From NCBI GenBank assembly GCA_000277445.1, contig AJWJ01000320.1, positions 1 through 26,543 on the forward strand: DNA of 26,543 nt, in the 5' to 3' direction. Each line of letters begins with the position of its first letter. Position 1 is the first letter of the stretch. The notes beneath the pieces are model-generated. The model had not been told where the DNA came from and did no database searches. It saw nothing but the letters and a program-made list of their open reading frames with translations. The translations under genes and the position numbers were made by a program. Shown here in pieces: positions 8,707 to 18,268 of the stretch. Source of the stretch: Polysphondylium violaceum (taxonomy: Eukaryota > Evosea > Eumycetozoa > Dictyosteliales > Dictyosteliaceae).

Positions 8707-10309
8707 ATGATATCAAAACTATTTAAATCCTTTTCTTTAAAAAACCTTACCAATGGTAATAGTTATAATAATAATAATTTAAATAGATCAACATCTACAC
8801 CAAATTCATTTTCAATTATTTTATCAAATCAAGATGATTGTATAAATAATGATCCAACTGATAGTTGGTGGGGTAGCAATAATAATAATAACAATAATAA
8901 CAATAATGATACTTCATTTACAATATCATCATATTATTCACCTTTACCTTCATTTATATTATTTGATCAACTTGGTGATGAAATTAAATTATACATACTT
9001 TCATTTCTTTCAATTAAAGATCTTTTTCATTTTGCCCAAACTTCAAAATCTATGATGCACTATGCATTTGATAAGGTTTTATGGGTTGAAAGATGTCGTA
9101 ATCAAAATGGATGGAGTCATGGAAATGATTTATATTCAAAATTATCGAGTACTAATTTAATTTCCTATTATCATGATAAATCATTTTTTTCAAATGGTAA
9201 GTAGATGATATATTTATAGATATTAATATTAAATTTAATCTAACCAATTATTTATTATTATTATTTTTTTATAGATATGAAATTTCAATCAATAGATGCC
9301 AATGGTAATATTCCAAGTAAAAGATATAAACATAGTGCAACAGTATTTAAAGATGAAATTATTTATATTGGAGGTCAAGAAACTGATTCAAAAAGATTTT
9401 GTGATATTGTATATTACAATACAAAGACAAACAAGTTTACAATGCCAAAAATTAAAGGTTCAATCCCAAAATTTTCAAGACATACCGCTCAGCTTGTAAA
9501 TGATAAAATTTATGTTTACGGTGGTTATAATGGTATGGGTACTTATTATGATTTGGCCATTTTTGATCCAAGTATGTATCATATAGATTGGAAATATAAT
9601 TTTATAAAAAAGTTACTAATATTTAAATATAGTTAAAAAAAGATGGGAAAATATATTAAATCAAGATTTAAAAGGTGATATCCCTTTATCAAGATCAAAT
9701 CATACATCTGTTGTCATTGGAGATATGATGTACATTATTGGTGGAAATAGATCCAATAAAGATGGTAGTCATCTATTGATGGACGATATGTATTGCTTTG
9801 ATACAAAAAATAAAACATGGACAAATATAGTTAATCCAAAAGGACAAGTTCCATGTGGTAGAGGTGGACATTGTACAGAAACCATTGATGGAAAGATATA
9901 TCTCTTTGGAGGTGGTGTATGGGACCCCTCTTATCAATGGACCAATAGATTCAATGATTTACATATATACAACCCCACAACAAATGAATGGTCTAAACCA
10001 GATGTCAGAGGTGATATTGTTCCAATGACCAGTACATTTTCTATCTCTTTCGTATATGGTAGTTTCTTTTATCTCTTTGGCGGTGGCTCAATAGAATCAA
10101 ACTCTGTCACAAATCAAATCTATGCTTTTGATACATTTACAAATAATTGGCAAAAACTCAATTTCTCTTCATTTCCACCTAAACCAAGAGATATGTCCAC
10201 TGCTTCTGTTATCAATAACAATGTATTTATTTTTGGTGGTTATGCAGGTGGTGCAATTAGTTATTTGGATAAAATAACTTTTGACTTTATTCCAAAGTTG
10301 GTTGTTTAA
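8707..10309 (+). CDS. F-box/kelch-repeat protein (likely SCF substrate adaptor)
   Basis: Exons 8707-9196, 9275-9571 and 9633-10309 are joined by 78- and 61-nt introns (GTAAGT...TAG, GTATGT...TAG), giving 487 residues. After a Ser/Asn-rich N-terminus comes an F-box at about 86-130 (LFDQLGDEIKLYILSFLSIKDL... then VLWVERC). Six kelch blades follow, each with the hydrophobic strand and Gly-Gly pair: IIYIGG, IYVYGG, MMYIIGG, IYLFGG, FFYLFGG and VFIFGG, with the usual upstream R-x-x-H-S/T. F-box proteins bind Skp1 in SCF ubiquitin ligases, and the kelch propeller would recruit the target; the target is unknown. Both splice junctions lie in the propeller-coding part or just before it and keep frame. 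The start is the first ATG, after a short CA-rich leader. Confidence 0.92.
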
Positions 10310-10708
10310 TATTATTATTTTATATTAATTATACATAATAATATATATCAACGAAAATGTATAATTCCTAAATTTTTAGCCGCTCTATCTATTCTTTTTA
10401 TATTAAATCCTATCGATAGGATTTTTTTCTATATTTTTGTAATTCTATGTTTTTTTATGTATAGAATATACTTTTTAAAATGATGATACTTTTAGTAATT
10501 ATCATCTTGTCAAATAATAAATACATATAATTTTATTATTATCAAAATCTATCTTTTAAAATGGGTTGTTTATGGCTTTTTTTTGAAATTTGATCTCGAA
10601 AAAACTTTGAAAATTTTTTATTGAAAATTTTTACACGACACCTTTATAAATTTGATTATATATAGAAATTAAATATCTATCTAAATCATATTTAAATAGA
10701 CACATATA
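10310..10708. other. intergenic, AT-rich, with palindrome and hairpin
   Basis: No coding potential was seen. A 20-bp perfect palindrome (10405-10424) followed by a T run lies 96 bp after the F-box/kelch stop. A second hairpin pairs GATGATA (10482-10488) with TATCATC at about 10500-10506. The rest is A/T-rich 3' UTR and promoter DNA for the next gene. Confidence 0.5.
10405..10424. repeat. 20-bp perfect palindrome followed by T run
   Basis: AAATCCTATC is directly followed by GATAGGATTT, and T residues continue to 10427. In RNA this would form a ten-pair helix (in practice with a small loop of the central bases) and then a U tract. Its place just downstream of the F-box/kelch stop suggests an RNA 3'-end or mRNA-stability element, or simply a DNA palindrome. 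Confidence 0.65.
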
Positions 10709-11624
10709 ATGGCACAACCATATAAATTACAAAAACCAAAAGAAGAAATACCATTAGAGACATCAATTATAAATGTTTGGAATGAAAAAATAGACGAATT
10801 ACCAGTTTATAAAGATTTACCTAGATTGGCGGGTCGTATTACAATTGAATCTGCAAAGAGTTTAAATGAAATAAAGTTACTAGAGCTTGAAAACAACCCT
10901 CCTTCACTAAGACTTTCAAAAGATATGCAAGAAATTGGTAAATTTAAAATTGATAAATTGGAAGAAATTACACCGATATCATCAAACTCAAGTGCAGATG
11001 AAAAGGTATGGCACAATGTACAATCTGTAGTTTGTAAACTAGCCGATATATTTGAAACACCCGATAAAGCCCAAATCATCAAAAATGCCTTCAACACCAG
11101 TAAACCATCATCAGACTATCAATTAACTCTTCCTAGTCTATTTGAATCAGTATGTAACATTTATTCATAAAACTCATGGAAATTAGTACTAATTCAATAA
11201 TCAATCAATCAAACATATTGCGCAGTGCATGGATGTCGAAAACTCAAAAGTTGTAAAGATATTAAAACTTATTCATCAAAATATTATATATATTGGAACC
11301 TATGAACTCAAGACCAAGGTTCCTTTTCTTATGACATACATGACCAAAGATGTGAGAGGAGCAGAGGGATGGAGAATCAATGTGTTTTCCAAGGATACTG
11401 TCTCAGTCACACATACAAAGAGAGAAGAATCTTTGGCAACAGCACCCAGTGATAAACAATTTTGGTTGGAATGGCAATTGCATGTGACACTAAACAAAGA
11501 GCTCACTGAAATCACTCACTCTAGTTTAAAAATCACAGATCTTCAATTTAAGCAAGGCATCAATCCACAATTCAAAGAAGAGATTAAAAGAAACCTATGT
11601 TCAGGTAATCTCTATGTATCATAA
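10709..11624 (+). CDS. unrecognised 279-residue protein
   Basis: Exons 10709-11149 and 11226-11624 are joined by a 76-nt phase-0 intron (GTATGT...GCGCAG), giving 279 residues. I do not recognise the family. There is no signal peptide, membrane segment or poly-Asn tract, which is unusual in this window and suggests a compact cytosolic protein under constraint. The N-terminal half (1-145) is helical and charged (LPRLAGRITIESAKSLNEIKL). The C-terminal half alternates beta-like segments: IIYIGTYELKTKVPFLMTYM, GWRINVFSKDTVSVTHTKRE and FWLEWQLHVTLNKELTEI, the last with closely spaced aromatics. It could be a conserved amoebozoan protein with a beta-sandwich or lipid-binding type fold, but that is a guess. 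Confidence is high that it is a gene, low on role. Confidence 0.8.
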
Positions 11625-12062
11625 TAAATATCCTTATTTCATTTGTATTGTAAATTAATTTAATTGTCGAGTATTTGTATCTGTGTTTGGTAATGAATAT
11701 CATGATTTCCCCTCATAATCCAAAATAGTTGATTATTTATTTATTACTTATTATGTATTCATAAGTGTGCATTCACCCATATTTAGTGTTGATCATGAAA
11801 AATATCTATTGAATTGCTAAAAATAAAAAAAAAACAAAAAAAAAATAGAAAATAGTTTGAAAATTTTTCAACAAAAAAAAATCAGATAAAAAATTTGCTT
11901 GAAAAAATGTGTGTGTTTATATGGGTGGGATGGGTAAAATGTGGGTGAAAAATATGTTTTTAGTGAGATATAAAAAGTAATTTTTATTATTATCATCATC
12001 ACTAAACAAAATAAAAATAGATATATATAAAGAAATAATTAATACTATATAGTATATAGAAA
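11625..12062. other. intergenic with GT-rich boxes before the LRR gene
   Basis: A/T-rich DNA with A tracts near 11822-11880. A GT-rich block at 11908-11948 (TGTGTGTG, ATGGGTGGGATGGG, TGTGGGTG) lies 115-155 bp upstream of the LRR start and is a candidate G-box promoter cluster. No open frame was seen. Confidence 0.45.
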
Positions 12063-13253
12063 ATGAAAAAAATCAATACATTAGAATTACATTGTATAGA
12101 TTATATTTTATGTAATATAGAGAAAATAAAGGATATGGATGAATGGTTAAAGAGCAGTAATTACTCGATATCTCTCAAACACAAGATCCTCAAACGTTTG
12201 TTGAATATACACGATCCACCATTTTCATTTCCTACACACATACCCCCCAATCCATCAGCTCGTCTCATAGAAAAAGTGTTTTGCTATGAAAGCACAAGCG
12301 AACTGGATTTGTCAAATGTGCCTTTTTGGATGATAAAAAATGTGGATCAATTTAGATTTCTTTCCAATGCTAGGAATATAAGATCATTTTCGTTGTCCAA
12401 GTTTCCATCATTGACATCAGATCTTGTCTATCAGTATTTGGAATTGATTGGTGAGCAATTGTTAGTGTTGGATCTTAGTAGATGTCCATTATTGAATGAC
12501 TCTGTCATCCACTATGTCAGCCATTTGTGTCCCAATCTTCAGCATTTGATATTGGAGGATTGCTCTGGTATTTTTGGATCAATATTCCAAAGATCAATCA
12601 CCATCAACAACAACGACACCCTGATCAAGGCCACCAACATTGCCTCGCTAACCTCTGCCCCTCACACATGGCTCATGAAAAAAATGTCCAATCTCTTAGA
12701 ATTGAATATATCTGGCTGCAAGAGTATCACCCCCAGAAACCTTTTCACTCTCAAAACTTGTTTCCCATGTCTAAGAGTGTTTTCCTTTGGAAAGACTTTT
12801 CTCTCTGATGAAGAGGGCGTGAATTTGGTTCAAGCACTTCCCGCTACCTTGGTTTCACTAGATTTATCTTTTAACCCCATTGGCACAAACACCCTCAAGG
12901 CATTGGTACCAAGCACAAAGAATTGGACCACCTTTAACCTCAAGTCACTATCATTGGGCTATTGCAGAGTAATCACCGCCCTCGATCTCAGCTACGTTAT
13001 CATTGGCTTATCAAGTTCTCTCGAGTATCTTTCCATACCAGGTTGTTTCCAATTGGACAAAGGCCTCTTTGATAATTTAATGATGTTAAACAGAAATGAT
13101 AGAATGGCTTTAAAAACACTAGACATCTCTTATTGCTCCCAATTTACCACACATACATTTAATCATCTTCAAAATCTCCTCGCCTGTAAAGATCAATTCA
13201 ACATACTCAGATACAACTCTCAAGGCTTTACACATCACCATATCTGGAGTTGA
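12063..13253 (+). CDS. leucine-rich repeat protein, AMN1/F-box-LRR-like
   Basis: A single uninterrupted exon of 396 residues. From about residue 80 to the end are leucine-rich repeats of the Cys-containing type: LLVLDLSRCPLLNDSVI, NLQHLILEDCSGI, LLELNISGCKSITPRNL, LVSLDLSFNPIGTNTL, LKSLSLGYCRVITALDL, LEYLSIPGCFQLDKGLF and LKTLDISYCSQFTTHTF. The spacing L-x-x-L-x-L-x-x-C fits the LRR-CC/AMN1 class often found with F-boxes. The N-terminus (CIDYILCNIEKIKDMDEWLK) sits where an F-box might be but is not a convincing match. It is probably a horseshoe-shaped protein-interaction module; the partner is unknown. There are no membrane or signal segments. GC content is higher than in neighbouring genes, and Asn tracts are absent. 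Confidence 0.88.
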   Translation: MKKINTLELHCIDYILCNIEKIKDMDEWLKSSNYSISLKHKILKRLLNIHDPPFSFPTHIPPNPSARLIEKVFCYESTSELDLSNVPFWMIKNVDQFRFLSNARNIRSFSLSKFPSLTSDLVYQYLELIGEQLLVLDLSRCPLLNDSVIHYVSHLCPNLQHLILEDCSGIFGSIFQRSITINNNDTLIKATNIASLTSAPHTWLMKKMSNLLELNISGCKSITPRNLFTLKTCFPCLRVFSFGKTFLSDEEGVNLVQALPATLVSLDLSFNPIGTNTLKALVPSTKNWTTFNLKSLSLGYCRVITALDLSYVIIGLSSSLEYLSIPGCFQLDKGLFDNLMMLNRNDRMALKTLDISYCSQFTTHTFNHLQNLLACKDQFNILRYNSQGFTHHHIWS

Positions 13254-13587
13254 TCGTAATCATTATATTATTTATTTATTTATTTTAATAAACCTTACAC
13301 TCGGTGTTTGGTCCATACCTCACCTTATTTATCAATAATATTAATATTCTCATAACTAAAAAAAAAAATGACCGTTGTAAACTTTATCATAATTTCAAAA
13401 AAAGCGATCATTGATTTGAGGCCCAGTGGCTTTTTTTTTTAAAAATTAATTTTTTTTAGATTTTTTTTTTTTTGAGGTCAATTTCATAATTTTTCATATC
13501 AAATCACTCTTTACATCATCCCATTCTCCAACACCATCATCACCATATCTATATTTATTTATTTGTTTGTTGACTATATAATACAAT
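13254..13587. other. intergenic, T-tract rich
   Basis: The first part holds an AATAAA-type polyadenylation word (about 13286) for the LRR gene. The remainder has T tracts (13432-13440, 13461-13472) and a C/A-rich leader just before the SH3 gene. No other feature was seen. Confidence 0.45.
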
Positions 13588-14336
13588 ATGAGTTTTAAAC
13601 CAGCTCCACTTAAACCAGCAGGTGCCCCATTAAAGCCCGCAGTTGGCGGTGCACCCCCACCTGTTGGTGCTAGACCAGGCGTTGCCCCACCCACTGGTGC
13701 AGCTCCATTAAAACCAGCAGGATTTGGCGCACCACTCAAACCAGCTGGTGCTCCAGTTGGCGGTAGCGCACCTCCAGCAACAGCCCCAAGACCAGCAGGT
13801 GTTGCACCACCTACAGGCGCTCCATTAAAACCTGCCGGTGCTCCATTAAAGCCAGCAGGATTTGGTGCTGCTCCACTTAAACCAGCAGGTGCTCCAATCG
13901 GAGGCAGTAGCGCACCACCCGCAGCAGCTCCAAGACCAACAGGTGCAGCTCCACCAACAACAGCAGCTAGACCAGCTCCAGTTGCAGCAGCTCCAAGACG
14001 TATGTATACATTAATATTTAAATTATAAATACAAATTTACTAATTCATTAATTTACAAATTCAAAATACTCAATCAATTTAGCTGCACCAAAACCAGTTG
14101 TTAAAGATGATGATGATGATGGTTGGTCAGATGATGATGAAATTGAAGCACCAAAGATTCTCTGTGTTTGTCGTGTTATCAGAGATTATATTCCAACAAA
14201 CAATGATACTTTAACTTTAATTTTAGATGATTTAGTTTACGTTATGAAAAAACCATCAAAGGATATGTGGGAAGGTGAAACAAAAGGTGTCTATGGTACT
14301 TTCCCATCAAAGCATGTTGAAGAAGTCAAGAATTAA
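13588..14336 (+). CDS. proline-rich SH3-domain protein with acidic Trp motif
   Basis: Exons 13588-13999 and 14083-14336 (83-nt intron, GTATGT...TTTAG) encode 221 residues. Residues 1-137 are a low-complexity Gly/Pro/Ala region with repeated PLKPAGAP and PLKPAGFGAP units, locally raising GC content far above the window. An acidic stretch follows (DDDDDGWSDDDEIE, about 145-158), then an SH3 domain (about 162-218). The SH3 keeps the RDY of the ALYDY motif, the conserved Trp in MWEGE and the GTFPSKHVEEV end. The Lys-Pro-rich repeats could bind SH3 domains, including its own. The region resembles the Gly-Pro-Ala plus SH3 tails of amoeboid class I myosins, but no motor is present. The acidic DGWSDD motif recalls Arp2/3-binding acidic tails. 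A role in actin or membrane dynamics is inferred. Confidence 0.88.
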
Positions 14337-14982
14337 TTAATTACGTGCATTATATTTTATTTATTTTATCATTATCAACCTCAACCTTAACAATACAACA
14401 CACATAATCAATCAATCAATTAGATTTAAACTATATAACCATTGTAATTTACACTCTACAAAATTCCACCACCAACAGCAGCAACAATTATTTGAATTGA
14501 TCAAGATTGATTAACAACCATCAAAATAGATAATGGGATTGGCATTTACACTCACACACATGTCACCCACTTATCAACATCTAAAAATAAAACTGTAGAT
14601 TATCTTATTTATTATAATAATAATGTATTTCTAAATATAAAAAGTGTCTTTTAGATTTTCTGAAAATCAAAGTGTTTTGAGTTTTTTCCCCATTAGTAAA
14701 AAAAAAGGAAAAAGGGGGGTGATCATTCATATTGGGGAGGGTATAGAGTTTCATAAATGGTAGACACACACCACACTGATATTGATGGTGATATTGATGA
14801 AGATAAGTGTTTGTGTGTTTATCCAATCAATACACACCCATTCATTTAAATTAAATTAAATTAAAATTTTAATTTAATTTAATTTAATTTTCAAATTCAT
14901 ATTCAATCATGTTAAAGTATAAATAAGTACTTTTGAGTCATAGTAGTAATTCATAAATCAAATTAAAAAAATTTTATAAATA
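14337..14982. other. intergenic with long AT palindrome
   Basis: The 3' UTR region of the SH3 gene comes first, with CA-rich stretches. Then come A/G-rich and T-rich tracts (14695-14715), CACACACCACAC at 14764-14775 and a 42-bp AT palindrome (14846-14887) about 95 bp upstream of the methyltransferase start. No gene was seen. Confidence 0.45.
14846..14887. repeat. 42-bp AT-only palindrome from TTAAA/TTTAA units
   Basis: Two 21-bp arms built from tandem TTAAA units meet at AAAATTTT and are exact reverse complements. The tandem repeat structure makes such a palindrome easy to generate by slippage, so chance is a real alternative. It sits about 95-135 bp before the MetE-like gene, where a promoter would be expected. 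Confidence 0.7.
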
Positions 14983-16041
14983 ATGACAATTCCAACTGAA
15001 TCTATTGGTAGTCTTCCAAGACCAAGAGACCTTCAACAAGCTCATGAAGACTTTATGTCTAAAAAGATTGATCGTAAATCTTATGATGAAGTTTTGGAAA
15101 TGAATTTGGAGCACTTTGTAAATAGTTTGGAAAGTATTGGATCTCCAGTAATAACCGATGGTGAGGTATTTAAACAAAGCTTTGCTTTATACCCCATTGC
15201 TGGTGTTGATGTTGACCCAAATGGTGCAACAATTCCATTTAATGATGGTCATGTTCGTCAGTTGCCAACTATTAAAGGTCCAGTAAAGTTTACTCAATAT
15301 GCTTATCAGTTTTTAGAAAAGACAAAGAGTAAAACAAGTACTCCTGTCAAGGCTACAGTCATTAGTCCCTCTGCCCTTTCTTTGTTGTATCCTTCAACTG
15401 AACTACCAAATTATTCAAGAGAAAAATATATTCAAGATATTCTGAATGAATCTGAAAAAGATATCAAACAATGTTTATCATTGGGGGCTGATTCTGTCCA
15501 AATTGATGCAACCGAACTTAGATTGGCTTTGAAACTTGATCCAAGTGGAGGTTTAATAGATCAATTTGTTTCTTTGAATAATCAACTTTTGTCAAGATTC
15601 AATGATCAGGAAATACAAAAGATTGGTATTCATACTTGCCCAGGAAGTGATCAAGATTCATGTCATAGTCAAGATGTTGATTATGCCCAGTTGATTCCAT
15701 ATTTATTCAAGATCAATGTCGGTAGAGTCTATATGTCATTGGCATCAGAAAGTGATAAAGAAAGAATACTAAGTGTTATTAGAGATAATTATAAACCCAA
15801 TCAAAAATTATTCTTTGGTGTAATTGATGTTTGTGATCCAAGAGTGGAAACTCCTCAAGAAGTGTGTGACAGAATAATGGAAATCGCCAGATTTATTCCT
15901 CTGGAACAAATTGGTACTTGTGATGATTGTGGTTTCTCTCCTTTTTGTGATGATCAATCGACATCATTTGCAACTGCTATTGCAAAAATTAACGTTAGAA
16001 TTGAGGGTACAAATTTAGCTTCTAAACAATTGGGTATCTAA
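14983..16041 (+). CDS. MetE-like (cobalamin-independent) methyltransferase, catalytic half only
   Basis: A single exon of 352 residues. It matches the C-terminal catalytic barrel of cobalamin-independent methionine synthase (UROD/MetE-like superfamily): SIGSLPRP near the start, VITDGEVFKQ, GADSVQIDA(T)EL, IGIHTCPG, FFGVIDVCDPRVETPQEV and the closing CDDCGFSPF. Probable zinc ligands are His217, Cys219 and Cys316, with a Glu from the 256-260 region. Full-length MetE is about 750 residues with a duplicated barrel; this protein is the short form known from bacteria, archaea and some fungi. It would transfer a methyl group to homocysteine or a related thiol, but methyl donor and substrate are not certain for short forms. 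It lacks the Asn tracts and introns of its neighbours, which fits constraint or past transfer. Confidence 0.9.
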   Translation: MTIPTESIGSLPRPRDLQQAHEDFMSKKIDRKSYDEVLEMNLEHFVNSLESIGSPVITDGEVFKQSFALYPIAGVDVDPNGATIPFNDGHVRQLPTIKGPVKFTQYAYQFLEKTKSKTSTPVKATVISPSALSLLYPSTELPNYSREKYIQDILNESEKDIKQCLSLGADSVQIDATELRLALKLDPSGGLIDQFVSLNNQLLSRFNDQEIQKIGIHTCPGSDQDSCHSQDVDYAQLIPYLFKINVGRVYMSLASESDKERILSVIRDNYKPNQKLFFGVIDVCDPRVETPQEVCDRIMEIARFIPLEQIGTCDDCGFSPFCDDQSTSFATAIAKINVRIEGTNLASKQLGI

Positions 16042-16222
16042 GGGTATAGTATCAATACTCTAAACTTTTTTGATTCTAAAATTCAATAAATCAAATCTAT
16101 TTTATTGAAATTGTTCAACTCAATACATGAAAATCTAGATATTTTTTTCAGAACCAATTTTTGTCGAAAATGGATTACATTTTTATTTCAATTTCAATAG
16201 TCTTTTTGAGAAAAACAAAAAG

Positions 16223-16354
16223 ATGTCGGGTTTAGATTCAAAATCTTGGCAACTAGTACTAGACTTTTTGTTAACGCTATCAGAAATTTATAACACAAAA
16301 AAAAAGTTAACGCTATCAGAAATTGTAAACCTAAACTTAAGAACAAAGGTTTGA
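16223..16354 (+). CDS. possible small ORF or gene relic, 43 codons
   Basis: ATG to TGA encodes 43 residues starting MSGLDSKSWQLVLDFLLTLS, with LTLSEI occurring twice because the frame spans the 19-bp repeat. The sequence is protein-like (amphipathic, few Lys/Asn/Phe runs) in a region of otherwise uninformative AT-rich DNA. No splice partner was found and no family recognised. It could be a genuine micro-ORF, a decayed gene fragment or chance. Confidence 0.2.
   Translation: MSGLDSKSWQLVLDFLLTLSEIYNTKKKLTLSEIVNLNLRTKV
16270..16324. repeat. two direct copies of a 19-bp sequence, 36-bp period
   Basis: GTTAACGCTATCAGAAATT occurs at 16270-16288 and identically at 16306-16324, separated by an A-rich 17-bp spacer. 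The identity suggests a recent local duplication or a paired binding site. The period of 36 bp keeps the reading frame of the overlapping 43-codon ORF. Confidence 0.85.
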
Positions 16355-16656
16355 GGTAGAATCAAAAACAATTTTAAAGTTATAATTGTTTAAAAACAAA
16401 TAAAAGAAAATTAAAGAAACTATGAATAGGGAATCTAAATCGCACTCATTCTTTTCCAATGGTTGTGTTTTTTTTTTTTGGAAAAAACACAAGCGCGCCA
16501 AAAATTCAAAATGCAAAAAAACAACTAAAAAAAAAAGAAAATTAAATTTAATCATTATATTTATTGCTGATTACACAGGCAAATAACTCGATAGATATAT
16601 CCAGTTGTTTATCTATCTATATATCCATCTATATATCTACCTATATTCACCATACA

Positions 16657-17918
16657 ATGTTTAATAGTAATAAAAAAAGAATATCAGCAGATGAACAAAC
16701 AACATGGAATGGATATGATCATTTAATGAATCTGAATCCATCGGGTGCCGACCAAAGATACGACATGAAAGCAAGTATCTATGATGTCAATGCAATGAGA
16801 GACTCGGTGTTTACCGATAGAGAAAGATTTAGTTTTTGTCTATCTCCACCTAAAGGTATGTGTGTGATATCTGTTGTGTAATTAATACATATATATCTAA
16901 TCAACAATCAACCATGCGTACAGAAAAACTATCATTCAAGAAAATGAAGTCGGATGATGGTACAGCTAGTGTAATTAAAGCTACTAAAAGAAGTATATCG
17001 CCAAAGAGACAACAACAAGGAATATCACTGTCATCAACAGCACCTGCATCATCATTGTTACCATTAAAAGAAATTACATTTAACAAACAACCGCAACAAC
17101 ATGAGTTGGGTGGCACGAATGGTATCAATAAACCAAATAATAGATTGCCACCTTCACAACAAAACCAACAAAACCATCAATACAATATCCGTAAACTACC
17201 ATCTACAAACACTATCAATCTAAATAGAATTAATAGTAATAACAACAGTATAAACACAATGGTTGAGTCAAATAGTAATAATAGTAATAGTAATGGTAAT
17301 CTTATGAATACCAATACATTGAAATCAATATCATCATCACCTAAATCATCACCAAGTAAAGCAGCATCAACACTTAGTAGGATACCAGCATCACCCAGAA
17401 GAGCTACTACTAGTAGTACTACATCGTTGAGTAGTATTCAAGCTTCACCAAATAAATATAATACACCTACTCAAACAAGTAGTACCACTACGTTGAAAAG
17501 TAAACCTCAAACACCAACTAAATTAACATCAACAATAACAACAGCCACATTAAACTCTAAGCCATCGACTCCAAATCGACCTGTGTATCCAACTCTAGGA
17601 AAACTAAACACAACACCATCAATAGATCAAATGAGTAATAGTAAACTACAACTACAACAACAACAAACATCATCGAGTAGACCTCAACCAACAATAATCA
17701 ACAATAGTAGTCCTACTATTGTTGATCACCAAATCATTGAAAAGTATGAAAATCGTATAAAGTTACTAGAGATTGAACACAGACTCATTAAACATCAAGT
17801 CGAGGAAAAAGAAAACACAATTCAAGATTTAACAAGTAGACTAGGTGAAGTAGAATTTCAATTGGCTACTTTAATGGTGCATGTTAAAACTGTATTTAGT
17901 GAAAGAGGTTTTATATAA
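16657..17918 (+). CDS. basic Ser/Thr-rich protein with C-terminal coiled coil
   Basis: Exons 16657-16855 and 16924-17918 (68-nt intron, GTATGT...CAG) give 397 residues; the upstream in-frame ATG at 16564 lies in a TATC-rich leader and is not preferred. Residues 1-66 are ordered-looking (NPSGADQRYDMKASIYDVNAMRDSV family-like but unrecognised). Residues 70-330 are disordered, rich in Ser, Thr, Asn, Gln and Pro, with many basic S/T-P sites. Residues about 334-390 form a coiled coil (IIEKYENRIKLLEIEHRLIK onward with heptad leucines). Within the disordered part, STLSRIPASPRR (about 215-226) fits the SxIP motif flanked by basic residues that recruits EB1 to microtubule ends. A microtubule-associated role is an inference; the family is not recognised. 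Confidence 0.78.
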
Positions 17919-18268
17919 TAGTACTACTTCTTTACTCTTATCTATTGTTACTATTACTGCCTATCATGCATGATATTCAAGCACATATTTAGGAAATTGA
18001 GTCTTGTTTATATCGTAAACAAATTTGTATACAACCACCACCACCATCATCGTCATCATTACTATTACTTTAATCTAATAAAAAATGTTCAAATATCTAA
18101 CATAGATATTGATTTTGTATATCTATCATCTACCACTACTTGTCTATTACTATTTATCTAGAGATACTAATGAATGAATATCCTCCTATATGGATTATTA
18201 CTATTATTATTATTATGTTGTTGTTTTATATAAAGGTTTTCATTTTTTATTAATAAACACAAGTAAGG
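17919..18268. other. convergent intergenic between coiled-coil and lsm4 genes
   Basis: Both 3' UTRs meet here. There is a CACCACCACCATCATCG tract (about 18035-18051) and ATT repeats (18197-18216), with AATAAA-like words on either strand. No coding potential was seen. Confidence 0.45.

Larger units (their letters stand above)
16042..16656. other. intergenic with tandem 19-bp repeat and a 43-codon frame
   Basis: Apart from A/T tracts, it contains a short plus-strand open frame (16223-16354), two copies of GTTAACGCTATCAGAAATT, and a TATC/TATA-rich run (16590-16645) just before the coiled-coil gene. No RNA gene was recognised. Confidence 0.45.
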
